Counted from the stretch's first letter, positions 20,401 to 27,512 are shown. The stretch is 50,840 bases of DNA from Butyrivibrio proteoclasticus B316 (GCF_000145035.1 NC_014387.1:3190147-3240986), one strand, 5' to 3'. A program made the numbers and translations. The notes: generated from the letters alone by a model not told the origin.

Positions 20401-21691
20401 CGGCTGCACTTGAACCAAGTGAAAGGTTAACTACATCAGCCTTAAGAAGAAGAGCATCCTCGATAGCTGCCATATAGTCATCACTATATGCACCGCCGCC
20501 CTTACCAAATACCTTCATAGTAATGAGCTGAGCATCAGGAGCAATACCTACAACACCAACATCCTGTCTTGCATATCCACTCTCAGAAGATGAGTTTGGA
20601 ACATAGTAGTTAGCTGTAGAAATTCCAGATACGTGTGTACCATGGTCGCCCTGGTTATCATTATCATGAGTTACATCAAGATCCTTATCAACATAGTTGA
20701 ATGCGAATGGGATTTTTTCATTAAGGTATAACTGCTCAGCAGTAACACCCTGATTTTTCTGTGCAACATTAAGATTTGGAAGAACTGCTGCAATTTCCTC
20801 TGCTGTAAGAAGTGAGTAATCTGCAACACTCTTTCCGGCAGCTTCTGCTGTCTCATTCAAATGAGCATCAAAAGCACCTGCATCAAATGATGGGTGATCA
20901 GCATCAATACCGGTATCAATTATAGCAATTCTTGTGCCTGCGCCTGTATAACCTGCTGCCCATGTTGTATAACTTCCAACCATATCACCTGATGTGATTG
21001 TCATAGGCTCTGCAGTCTCCTGTGGATCATACTTCTGAGCCACATAAACAGCAGCAACGCCGTCTACATTAACGATATTTTCAATATCTTTGTAAGCAAC
21101 ATCAGCTGATACTGCATTTGTAAGAATTGAGAGATTATAGTTAACATCAAGTTCCTCTCCATCGAGAGCTTCCTCAGAAATCTTCTCAATAGTCTCCTCC
21201 TGCTCAGCAATGATATTCTCTGAGAGGCTCATAGCCTCACTGTTATCAGCAAGATTCTCTGTGTCAAATCCTTTATCAAGGACCGCATCACCTTCCATAA
21301 CGATGATGACACGAGTCTGCTCATCCGGATCCTTTTTCTCTTCAGGCAGCTCTGTTACTTCCCCATTAAGAGCTGTTGAAGGATCTTCAAGTCCTTCTTC
21401 CTTAGGATCTACCTTTTCAAACAAAGGTGCATCCTCATTTTCTTCAGATGAAGCTTTTTCTGAATCAGCTTCTGCGGCAGATGATGCTTCTTGTGCGCTC
21501 TCGTCAGCAACTACAGTCTCTTCTTCAGAAGAGCTCTGATCGTCTGTTTCGAAAACTACTTCTTCCTCACTTGTAGAAAGAGAAGCAGCGTCATCCCCAG
21601 AAGTAGCTGCAGCAGTAATTACATTTGTAAACGCAAAAGTTGCGCTCAAGATCACTGCCAGCACCCTAGCGGGTCCAACTTTTCTTTTCAT
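17396..21691 (-). CDS. Large secreted S8 (subtilisin-like) protease with PA, dockerin and Big2 domains
   Basis: About 1431 residues. Signal peptide (MKRKVGPARVLAVILSATFA), an acidic low-complexity stretch, an I9-like propeptide, then the S8 domain with Asp in IAIIDTGIDADHPSF (about residue 255), His in GDHGTHVSGI (about 349) and Ser in GTSMAAPS (about 697); a PA domain is inserted at about 530-640. A C5a-peptidase-like Fn3 region follows. A type I dockerin, with both calcium loops intact (DINADGTVNKDD and DLNDDGVLNTKD), lies at about 858-920, inside the chain rather than at its end. Big2 (about 1265-1335) and an acidic Ser/Glu/Asp tail close the protein; no LPxTG is seen. ATG 21691 follows GGAGG; ATG 21706 would place that site inside the gene. 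The stop overlaps the cohesin-like gene. Confidence 0.93.
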   Translation of the reverse strand: MKRKVGPARVLAVILSATFAFTNVITAAATSGDDAASLSTSEEEVVFETDDQSSSEEETVVADESAQEASSAAEADSEKASSEENEDAPLFEKVDPKEEGLEDPSTALNGEVTELPEEKKDPDEQTRVIIVMEGDAVLDKGFDTENLADNSEAMSLSENIIAEQEETIEKISEEALDGEELDVNYNLSILTNAVSADVAYKDIENIVNVDGVAAVYVAQKYDPQETAEPMTITSGDMVGSYTTWAAGYTGAGTRIAIIDTGIDADHPSFDAGAFDAHLNETAEAAGKSVADYSLLTAEEIAAVLPNLNVAQKNQGVTAEQLYLNEKIPFAFNYVDKDLDVTHDNDNQGDHGTHVSGISTANYYVPNSSSESGYARQDVGVVGIAPDAQLITMKVFGKGGGAYSDDYMAAIEDALLLKADVVNLSLGSSAAGYSSDSEEYVNGIFKKLEGTSTVVSISAGNSGRWTDDSTYGVNLSKDVNQDTVGSPGSYTNALTVASAVNNGMVGNYFATADGKKIFYTDGNDTLAPKFATLDTTGNGTDYPFVLIAGTGVPTDYEGLDVTDKIVFVQRGAITFGEKQMNAEAAGAKAVIIYNNQPGTISMTLQGSTAVIPAVSITLADAQIIAADSEQIADNAFAGTITVSSKIGVKTDTSDGYTMSDFSSYGVPSSLDLKPEITAPGGNIYSTRDGGTYGLMSGTSMAAPSISGQSALVEQYIRENGLADKTGLSVRTLAQTLLMSTAIPLHEDNDPSAPEFSPRSQGAGLANVYNAVSTPSYVLVGDKAGNDGKVKVVLGEDPEKSGNYSFAFDVYNMTDVPQYYVLDSTVMTEQLYEQSGITYFAGSSHVLNPSVSLSASDTALVYDINADGTVNKDDRKALLQVINDSAENQVIDQNQDYFDLNDDGVLNTKDVYLFGKVLNGKSDVANLGLEVVRVTDQTTVNVNINLSDADREYLAGFENGIYVDGFVYVKGNVDLSVPFLAFYGSWMDSSMFEDFDFEESVHNPAYSAQTYTGISKTNFLSVYPLGDYSSENEMYFIPNLVTDDAQYVPDRNAISSQNGTALGSMYYSLIRNASRVIMSITDRNTGEVYYEDTQLENYAAFIYQGQWENYIQYLDLMWKGTDKDGNALEDGVEVDVTLEAVPSYYDNVEDPTTLKGKGLYLTTPIAIDNTEPEIVGAAQNEDGKYNISVYDNRYVSSVLILNRNGDIVSRYAVNQLEKGVDSVVTIDAPEDVFYVEVFDYALNTSVYRFNNTGHADTKFVTEITLDKTEVSVRERSRTQVVATVGPKWLEEGYDGVEWTSSDESVATVNANGVITGVKEGTAVVTATTVATDKDGNHLSAEVKVTVTKRGGWNGTEDPDDESVEDASTDNSSVDETAVDEADEDSSEEIFYDINDEKKDNSADEASVEASAESSDSSADAASEETTEGGENDD

Positions 21692-21871
21692 ACACTTATC
21701 CTCCACTTATTATTTATAAAAAGTACTTTTAATTAGTACGTTTTTATCTGTTCCTCGTAATAGTCTGACAAAACTAATCTGATTTAAAGCGTCGGCTCGT
21801 TATCGCTTTTAAGCAATAAAGCGTTTCCAGTAAAAAAAATAGACATTTTTTAATCTGCCTACCGTATTTAT

Positions 21872-21900
21872 AGTTTAAATTCCATATTAATTTAAGTCAA
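21872..21900 (-). promoter_or_regulatory. Promoter of the protease/cohesin operon
   Basis: TTGACT (21895-21900), 17 bases, TAAACT (21872-21877) on the minus strand; an overlapping TATAAA is an alternative -10. It implies an unusually long leader for this window. Confidence 0.55.
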
Positions 21901-22032
21901 GAAAATATTAATAAAATCTAAAGAAATTCTAAAAATAAAATCTATAGTTTCCGATAAGTTACAGCTATCAGCATCATCCAAAGCGGAGCGTTTTTTATAT
22001 ATTAGGAAATCCGGAGGAATTTCCTAATATAC

Positions 22033-22073
22033 AAAAAAAGCCCCAGGAAGTCGAAATATCGACCGCCCAGGGC
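22033..22073 (-). terminator. Terminator of the DUF6465 gene
   Basis: On the minus strand a GC-rich stem (GCCCTGGGCG side with TTCCTGGGGC, inner GTCGA/TCGAC) is followed by seven T. It lies 13 bases after the stop codon. Confidence 0.9.
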
Positions 22074-22086
22074 AATTCATCATAAA

Positions 22087-22578
22087 TTATAAACCGTAGT
22101 TTCCAAGTTCCTTGTCGTTAACAACAAAGTAAACTGTATTCTCTTCAGGCTTAACATAGAGATCAAGCTTCTTGATATCAGCAATATTCTTGCCCATATC
22201 AAACTGATAAACGTTCTCAGCATTCTCCTTGAGTGTATCATAGGTTACATTCTTGTCAGCATACTGAAGAACGATGTTTGTCTTAAGTGCTGGTGCAGCT
22301 TCCTTGGCAACAGTCTTCTTAGCTGCCGGTTTCTTGGCTGTAGTAGCTTTCTTAGCTACCGCTGTCTTCTTGGCAGGTGCCTTCTTAGCAGGTGTTTCAG
22401 CATTCTTAACTGCCGGCTTCTTGGCATCCTTAACAGGAGCCTTCTTAACTGCCGGTTTCTTGGCTTCTACTGCCTTTTTGACTTCAACCTTAGCCTCTGT
22501 CTTAGCTTCTGTAACTACTGGTGTCTTAATTGATGCAACAGGCTTAACTGCTGCCACTGTCTTCTTAACTTCAGCCAT
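22087..22578 (-). CDS. Lys/Ala-rich histone-H1-like protein with C-terminal DUF6465 domain
   Basis: 163 residues in two parts. Residues 1-97 are a Lys/Ala/Pro/Val repeat tract with PAKKT/AKKPA units, like the basic tails of histone H1 and bacterial Hc1-type proteins. Residues 98-163 (NIVLQYADKNVTYDTLKENA, LYVKPEENTVYFVVND) match the small DUF6465 domain common in Lachnospiraceae. The function is unknown; nucleic-acid binding by the basic tail is inferred from composition. It has its own promoter and terminator, so it is monocistronic. Confidence 0.8.
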   Translation of the reverse strand: MAEVKKTVAAVKPVASIKTPVVTEAKTEAKVEVKKAVEAKKPAVKKAPVKDAKKPAVKNAETPAKKAPAKKTAVAKKATTAKKPAAKKTVAKEAAPALKTNIVLQYADKNVTYDTLKENAENVYQFDMGKNIADIKKLDLYVKPEENTVYFVVNDKELGNYGL

Positions 22579-22658
22579 CTTTTTTTCTCCTCCTCGTCAG
22601 AAAAAATCACGAACATGAAATGTGACTCGTTAAAACAATAAAGTGGTTTACGAAATAG

Positions 22659-22687
22659 AGTTTACACCCCTTAATCCGCATTGTCAA
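22659..22687 (-). promoter_or_regulatory. Promoter of the DUF6465 gene
   Basis: TTGACA (22682-22687), 17-base spacer, TAAACT (22659-22664) on the minus strand, about 80 bases before the ATG. Confidence 0.65.
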
Positions 22688-22733
22688 CGCATTCCCGAAC
22701 AAAAGAATAAGATTCAATCAGCTATATTGCGGC

Positions 22734-23921
22734 TTATCTGTACACCTCGCTCACAAATTGCCTTAATCTGACCATTGCACGCTCCACCTTCTCTGTATCA
22801 ATGCAGTATGCCATTCTAAAAAAGCCCGGTGCTCCAAAACCATCAGTGGGCACAAATATAAGGTCATATTCCTTGGCCTTTTTGCAGAATTCGATAGAGC
22901 TCTCCTCCAAGGCTTTAGGCATGATGTAGAATGTTCCGCCCGGCTTAACTACAGTAAAGCCCAGATCTACCAGAGTAGCATAGATGATGTTCATATTAGT
23001 CTCATATACTGACAAATCCGCTGTCATGCCGCAAACCTTGGCAACAGCCTGTTGAATGATGGACGGAGGACAGTTATGTCCTGTTCCTCTGGATATTTGT
23101 CCGCACATAGGCACAATGTACTCAGCACCATCACAAGCAGGATTAACTGCAACGTAGCCGATTCTTTCTCCGGGAAGTGATAATGACTTGGAAAAAGAGT
23201 AACAGCTAAGCGTATTATCATAAAACTTCGAAACGTAAGGCGCATCTGCTCCCTTGAACACAATCTCCCTGTAAGGCTCATCAGACAAAAGATATATCGT
23301 GTGCCCATACTCCTCAGATTTATCCTTGAGAATCTGAGCAAGTCTTGTAAGAGTCTGCGTAGAATAAGCTACTCCCGAAGGATTGTTAGGAGTATTAACA
23401 ATAACAGCCATTACCTTCTCATTAAGCATCTCAAGAAATCTATCAAAATTAATCTGGAAAGTATCTGTGTCAGCAGGAACTACACTCAGCTTGAGACCTG
23501 CTCCCGTGATATATGGACCATATTCAGGGAAGAACGGAGCAAAGGCAAGCACTTCATCTCCGGGCTCAGTCACTGCTCTGACTGCATGCGCTATAGCTCC
23601 TGCAGCTCCTGTTGTTGGAAAGATATGTTCCGGGCCATAATTCATTCCAAAGCGTTCATTTAGAGACTCGGCGATCTTCTCTTTATAAAGCGGATTACCA
23701 AGACTTGGTGTATATCCATGAAGTGTCATTGTATCTTCTGTTTCCAGAAGCCTTATCATTTCATCTGTAAACTCCTGCGGAACAGCAACACTTGGATTTC
23801 CAAGACTAAAATCAAAAACGTTCTCATACCCTATTTCCTTGCCCCTTGCCGTAGCATATTCAGACAACTCGCGGATAACGGATTTAGCTCCCAGCATTTT
23901 CTTATAGCTCTCGTTGATCAT
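22734..23921 (-). CDS. PLP-dependent class I aminotransferase
   Basis: 395 residues of fold-type I aminotransferase. Recognisable parts are VFDFSLGNPSV at the N-terminus, TTGAAGAIAHAVRAV near residue 108, the substrate/PLP loop VNTPNNPSGVAYS near residue 175, and the PLP lysine in YSFSKSLSLPGERIGY near residue 242. The final arginine loop reads FFRMAYCID. The family includes aspartate and aromatic aminotransferases; the exact substrate cannot be read from sequence. It is monocistronic, with GGAGG before the ATG and a promoter partly inside a hairpin. Confidence 0.9.
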   Translation of the reverse strand: MINESYKKMLGAKSVIRELSEYATARGKEIGYENVFDFSLGNPSVAVPQEFTDEMIRLLETEDTMTLHGYTPSLGNPLYKEKIAESLNERFGMNYGPEHIFPTTGAAGAIAHAVRAVTEPGDEVLAFAPFFPEYGPYITGAGLKLSVVPADTDTFQINFDRFLEMLNEKVMAVIVNTPNNPSGVAYSTQTLTRLAQILKDKSEEYGHTIYLLSDEPYREIVFKGADAPYVSKFYDNTLSCYSFSKSLSLPGERIGYVAVNPACDGAEYIVPMCGQISRGTGHNCPPSIIQQAVAKVCGMTADLSVYETNMNIIYATLVDLGFTVVKPGGTFYIMPKALEESSIEFCKKAKEYDLIFVPTDGFGAPGFFRMAYCIDTEKVERAMVRLRQFVSEVYR

Positions 23922-23952
23922 ACCTCTCCTCCAATACCTGTTTATTTGCGGT

Positions 23953-23995
23953 CTATTATAACACGAAAGGACCTCCGTAAAAGAGGTCCTTTTTT
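23953..23995. promoter_or_regulatory. Bidirectional hairpin abutting the aminotransferase -10 box
   Basis: AAAGGACCTC (23966-23975) pairs with GAGGTCCTTT (23983-23992), with T runs mostly on the plus side. On the minus strand a perfect TATAAT lies at about 23955-23960, so the stem occupies the -35 to -10 interval of that promoter. It may end the upstream peptide transcript while lying within the next promoter. Confidence 0.55.
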
Positions 23996-24067
23996 ATCAT
24001 CTTATCCATGGCAATATTAACATATTGGTCGTGAACTTGAAGCCTTAATTATCTAATGCATCAGTCA

Positions 24068-24262
24068 TTACTTGTCGATTTTAATTTTCTTCTTATCATT
24101 CTGGCCTGTCATTGTACCTGCAGCCGCAACATTAAAAAGGTCATCATCTGATAATTCCTGTGCCTTAGGATATCTTGAATCTACATCTGCAATAATATCA
24201 GCAAGTTCACTGTTCTCTGCAAATTTCTGAAAATCAAAAAGTCTTGATAATTTCTTCTCCAT
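24068..24262 (-). CDS. 64-residue peptide with RiPP-leader-like sequence
   Basis: AGGAGG lies before the ATG and a good promoter (24319-24347) precedes it. The peptide has a charged helical N-terminal part followed by ELSDDDLFNVAAAG, which resembles the conserved end of ribosomal peptide leaders (ELSDxELxxVxGG types) with AAAG in place of GG. The remainder, TMTGQNDKKKIKIDK, would be a 15-residue core that has two Thr but no Cys or Ser. No modifying enzyme or exporter is adjacent; the nearest radical SAM gene is about 4.3 kb away and not in the same operon. Precursor status is an inference. A plain small cytosolic protein is the alternative. Confidence 0.5.
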   Translation of the reverse strand: MEKKLSRLFDFQKFAENSELADIIADVDSRYPKAQELSDDDLFNVAAAGTMTGQNDKKKIKIDK

Positions 24263-24318
24263 AGTATGCCTCCTGTATTCTTATAGTAAATTTGTATTTG
24301 TATTTTTCTTTACACTCA

Positions 24319-24347
24319 TTTATACGAATACAAATAAACTATGGCAA
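24319..24347 (-). promoter_or_regulatory. Promoter of the 64-residue peptide gene
   Basis: TTGCCA (24342-24347), 17 bases, TATAAA (24319-24324) on the minus strand. TTTGTATT/AATACAAA repeats flank the -10 region. Confidence 0.55.
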
Positions 24348-24380
24348 TTCTTTTTTAGTATACATCAATCAAAGAAATCA

Positions 24381-24698
24381 TCAACCTTCATCAAGACCAA
24401 TATGCTCAAACAGATACTGCAATACTTCAGGTGTAAACTTTCTCGCCTTAAATGCCACAGATTTTTTGCCGTTGTTCTCCTTATCCTCACGAACAGCCTC
24501 TGCATACATGATCATTGTCTCAGCTACAATTATAACATCGCGTGTAACCAGATTTGGAATACGCTCGTCCACAGTTATAGCGATTCCAAGAGGGCTGATA
24601 TTCTTAACCTGCCCGTAGTACTTGTTCAGTGACTCCTTGTCAACAATTACACTGTTTGCCAAAAACTCTACTCGATTGATCGTTCTACGTTCCTGCAT
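24381..24698 (-). CDS. PilZ domain protein (c-di-GMP receptor type)
   Basis: 105 residues, a single PilZ domain. The c-di-GMP binding signature is complete: RxxxR at the N-terminus (RRTINR) and NxSxxG (NISPLGI) near residue 35. It should report cyclic di-GMP to an unknown partner. It stands alone; the flanking genes do not define a pathway. GGAGAGG-like sequence lies before the ATG. Confidence 0.8.
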   Translation of the reverse strand: MQERRTINRVEFLANSVIVDKESLNKYYGQVKNISPLGIAITVDERIPNLVTRDVIIVAETMIMYAEAVREDKENNGKKSVAFKARKFTPEVLQYLFEHIGLDEG

Positions 24699-24823
24699 GT
24701 CTTCACCTCTCCCAGCTTTTTATAAATTCTCCTACTGTTATTATATCTTGTATACCGTTTAGAAGGAAAAGATTTAACTATATTTTACAACATTTCTGTC
24801 CCTATATGCCTGTATAATCTTTA

Positions 24824-25261
24824 TTAACTGTTTTTCCTGGTCTTCCCGGCTTTATTAATATATACAGCAGCCCTCGACAAGAACTTAAGCTGTTCCTCAC
24901 CGTTTCTGACTACTGTTGCTCTCTCAACACCTTTGACGTTTCCTCTGCGGACCGCCTCATTGAACATCTTACCAAGGCGTGCTCTGACCTGCGCCGGTGT
25001 TTCGCTAATCTTGTAGTCTTTAATAACAGTATTAACATCTGAAAAGGTCTCCAGGTCAGACAAGGTAAACTCCCCTTCTATCTTCCTGGCTTCGCTGATC
25101 ATGCTGGCAATTGCTGCGCCATAATCATACACAACCTTTTTGCCAAACTTCTCTTCAAGCATCTCACAGATAAAATAATTAGCCGTTACATTCTCTTTTT
25201 TGGCTGCCTTCTCGATCTGCTCATATAATTCCTGACTTATTGATAAATTAACTCTAGGCAT
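24824..25261 (-). CDS. Ribbon-helix-helix DNA-binding protein
   Basis: 145 residues. The N-terminus (PRVNLSISQELYEQIEKAAKKENVT in parts) is a CopG/Arc-type ribbon-helix-helix motif; residues 45-145 form an unrecognised mixed helical region with a basic C-terminus. It is likely a transcription regulator. A near-consensus promoter lies just upstream and an ATTTAAC-N10-GTTAAAT inverted repeat covers its -10 and start, suggesting autoregulation. It follows the feo operon on the same strand but from its own promoter. Confidence 0.75.
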   Translation of the reverse strand: MPRVNLSISQELYEQIEKAAKKENVTANYFICEMLEEKFGKKVVYDYGAAIASMISEARKIEGEFTLSDLETFSDVNTVIKDYKISETPAQVRARLGKMFNEAVRRGNVKGVERATVVRNGEEQLKFLSRAAVYINKAGKTRKNS

Positions 25262-25284
25262 ATTCGTATCCTTTCATGAGTTGG

Positions 25285-25335
25285 ATTTAACAGTCACTAT
25301 AGTTAAATTATATGAGTGTAGTTCCGTCAGGTCAA
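25285..25335 (-). promoter_or_regulatory. Promoter and probable self-operator of the ribbon-helix-helix gene
   Basis: TTGACC (25330-25335), 17 bases, TATAAT (25307-25312). ATTTAAC (25285-25291) and GTTAAAT (25302-25308) form an inverted repeat reaching into the -10. Confidence 0.65.
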
Positions 25336-25360
25336 CACAAAGCCACTCAAATTCGTATAT

Positions 25361-25504
25361 TTATTTACATGTATTCGTTTTGTGACATTTACCGGACATA
25401 GGGCACCCGATGCATCGGGTGCCCTTTTTCTTTTCTTTATAAATATATCCGATTGACAATCCTAATAGCAGTACTATAACTGCGCCTGCAATTAAATTTG
25501 CCAT
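25361..25504 (-). CDS. FeoB-associated Cys-rich membrane protein
   Basis: A 47-residue gene starting 16 bases after the feoB stop, with GGAGG before ATG 25504. It has one N-terminal transmembrane helix (NLIAGAVIVLLLGLSIGYIY), a basic KEKKKG junction and a cytosolic tail with four cysteines (CIGCPMSGKC and a final C). This is the pattern of the small proteins found after feoB in many anaerobes, thought to help ferrous iron transport by holding iron or an Fe-S cluster. The codons for GTRCIGC coincide with a perfect 24-bp palindrome. Confidence 0.85.
   Translation of the reverse strand: MANLIAGAVIVLLLGLSIGYIYKEKKKGTRCIGCPMSGKCHKTNTCK
25401..25429 (+). terminator. Perfect 24-bp palindrome plus T tract inside the Cys-rich gene
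   Basis: GGGCACCCGATG (25401-25412) is followed at once by its exact complement (25413-25424) and then five T on the plus strand. It has the form of a plus-strand intrinsic terminator but lies within minus-strand codons; it could block antisense transcription entering the feo operon. Confidence 0.6.
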
Positions 25505-25520
25505 AGAACCTCCAAATCTA

Positions 25521-27512
25521 TTAATCCAGCTTGTACTCCAGAACCATTTCTCTCTGGTTCTTCTTGATCAGATAGAATATTACACCAGCAAATACAGCTA
25601 TTGCAATAAGGCCATAAACAAAGCCAGTTCCAAGTGCACCTGTTGTAATAAGAGTACCAATCTGATATACAAGGAATCCTACTGTAAAGCCTGTCGCAAG
25701 CTGAAGTCCAATTGCGCCCCACAGCCACTTAGCTGACTTCATCTCAGAGTTCATAGCTCCAAGAGCAGCAAAGCAAGGTGGTGTGTAAAGGTTAAACATA
25801 AGGTATGCAAGTGCTGCAACCTTTGTGATACCCATAACTGCTGCTACTGCATTTCCTTCGCCGATAAGTTCAAGTTCTTCTGTATCAATAAGGTTAGCTA
25901 TTGCAAATACTGTAGCTATTGTTCCAACAACGTTCTCTTTTGCAATGAATCCTGTAATTGCTGCTGCAGCGAGCTGCCAGCTGACAATACCAACAACAGG
26001 AACAAGAAGGTAAGCAAAAGGTCCTGCTACTCCTGCAAGGATTGAAGTGCTCTCCATTCCTTCTTCAACAGGCTGGAAGCTGAAGTTAAAGCTCTGCATG
26101 ATCTGAACTATAGTGTTACAAACAAGGATGATAGTTCCGGCCTTAACAATATAAGCCTTACCTCTTTCAAGCATTGACTTAAGAGCGAACATAAGGCTTG
26201 GTACCTTGTACTCAGGAAGCTCAATGATGAAGAAGCTCTTTCTGTACTTCATACCAGTGATAGCCTTTATAAGAAGTGCACCAAGAAGAATGAGTACGAT
26301 ACCGCCCATATAGCAGATAAAGCTTACCCATCTTGACTCAGGGAAGAAAGCACCTGCAAAAAGAGCTATAACAGGAAGCTTAGCTCCACATGGCATGAAA
26401 GTTGCAAGCATTGCTGTTGCACGTCTCTCTCTTTCATTTCTGATAGTACGGCATGACATGATAGCAGGAATTCCGCAACCTGTACCAATGATCATAGGGA
26501 TTACTGACTTACCTGATAAACCTACTCTCTTGAAAATAGGGTCAAGAACTACAGTTGCTCTGGACATATATCCACAATCCTCAAGAAGCGCGATGAGGAA
26601 ATACATAACCATAACAAGTGGAAGGAAGCCTACTACAGCACCTACACCACCAATGATACCATCAACCAAAAGTGCATAGAGAAGTGGGTTGGCATCAGCC
26701 ATTGCATCACCTACAAATCCCTGGAATGTCTCAATCCATCCTGCAAGGATATCAGCAAGCCATGTTCCTACAGTTGTCTGAGAAATGTAGAATACCAGCC
26801 ACATAATAGCTGCGAAAATGAAGAGTCCTAAAATAGGATGAGTTACAACGTTATCAATTGTATCTCCAAAGTTCTTATCCTTGGTAAGAGCCTTACGATT
26901 CTCGACTTCGCTTACAATCTTGTTAACAAACTCAAAACGCTTTCTGTCTGCAGCTTCAACTTCAGCTTTATTTGTAAGATCTATATTTCCCTGAACATAA
27001 GGCTCTTTCTGTCCCTTACCTTCAAGTTCAGCTGCTGCCTTAACTACTTCCTTAAGACCAGTCTCAGATGTGGCTACTGTCTTGATAACAGGACATCCAA
27101 GTTTTTCTGACAAAAGCTTCTCGTTAATGGCGTTTCCTTTTTTATCGTTGGCGTCATTTTTGTTAAGCGCTACAACAACAGGAACTCCAAGCTCTAAAAG
27201 CTGAGTCGTAAAGAAAAGGCTTCTGCTAAGATTTGTAGAATCTACTATATTGATAATTGCATCAGGGTGCTCGTTCTTAACATAACCGCTTGTTATGCTC
27301 TCCTCCGATGTGAAAGGTGACATAGAATATGCACCGGGAAGGTCAACTGCAATAAGTTCCTTGTCCCCATCATAGTACTTCTTCTTAATAGCACTTTCCT
27401 TCTTGTCAACAGTAACGCCCGCCCAGTTACCGATCTTCTCGTTTCTTCCGGTCAACGCGTTGTACATGGTAGTTTTTCCACTGTTTGGATTACCTGCCAT
27501 CGCGATTCTCAT
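25521..27512 (-). CDS. feoB: Ferrous iron transport protein B (FeoB)
   Basis: About 663 residues. The N-terminal G domain shows G1 AMAGNPNSGKTTMYN, G2 GNWAGVTVDKKE, G3 DLPGAYSMSPF and G4 NKND; a helical GDI-like linker follows; the membrane part has the Gate motifs, including IGTGCGIPAIMSCRTI and MPCGAKLPV. It imports Fe(II) across the cytoplasmic membrane. ATG 27512 follows AGGAGG. It is preceded by feoA (76 bases) and followed by the Cys-rich gene. Expression is presumably iron-controlled through the feoA promoters. Confidence 0.98.
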   Translation of the reverse strand: MRIAMAGNPNSGKTTMYNALTGRNEKIGNWAGVTVDKKESAIKKKYYDGDKELIAVDLPGAYSMSPFTSEESITSGYVKNEHPDAIINIVDSTNLSRSLFFTTQLLELGVPVVVALNKNDANDKKGNAINEKLLSEKLGCPVIKTVATSETGLKEVVKAAAELEGKGQKEPYVQGNIDLTNKAEVEAADRKRFEFVNKIVSEVENRKALTKDKNFGDTIDNVVTHPILGLFIFAAIMWLVFYISQTTVGTWLADILAGWIETFQGFVGDAMADANPLLYALLVDGIIGGVGAVVGFLPLVMVMYFLIALLEDCGYMSRATVVLDPIFKRVGLSGKSVIPMIIGTGCGIPAIMSCRTIRNERERRATAMLATFMPCGAKLPVIALFAGAFFPESRWVSFICYMGGIVLILLGALLIKAITGMKYRKSFFIIELPEYKVPSLMFALKSMLERGKAYIVKAGTIILVCNTIVQIMQSFNFSFQPVEEGMESTSILAGVAGPFAYLLVPVVGIVSWQLAAAAITGFIAKENVVGTIATVFAIANLIDTEELELIGEGNAVAAVMGITKVAALAYLMFNLYTPPCFAALGAMNSEMKSAKWLWGAIGLQLATGFTVGFLVYQIGTLITTGALGTGFVYGLIAIAVFAGVIFYLIKKNQREMVLEYKLD

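Larger units (their letters stand above)
21692..22086. other. 395-base spacer: protease promoter, structured leader, inverted repeat and terminator
   Basis: No gene of credible length is seen. It holds the protease promoter (21872-21900), a leader of about 170 bases with a CGCTTT/AAAGCG hairpin (21804-21823) and a GTACT/AGTAC hairpin plus T run just before the ribosome site (about 21714-21737). Further up are a 13-bp inverted repeat (21998-22031) and the terminator of the upstream gene (22033-22073). The leader does not match a riboswitch class that I can name. Confidence 0.6.

Noticed and set aside
21780..21830. Cyclic di-GMP or cyclic di-AMP riboswitch before the protease
   Set aside because: The segment has a hairpin and a GAGCCGACGC string but not the ordered consensus of either class that I know; left as an unassigned leader.
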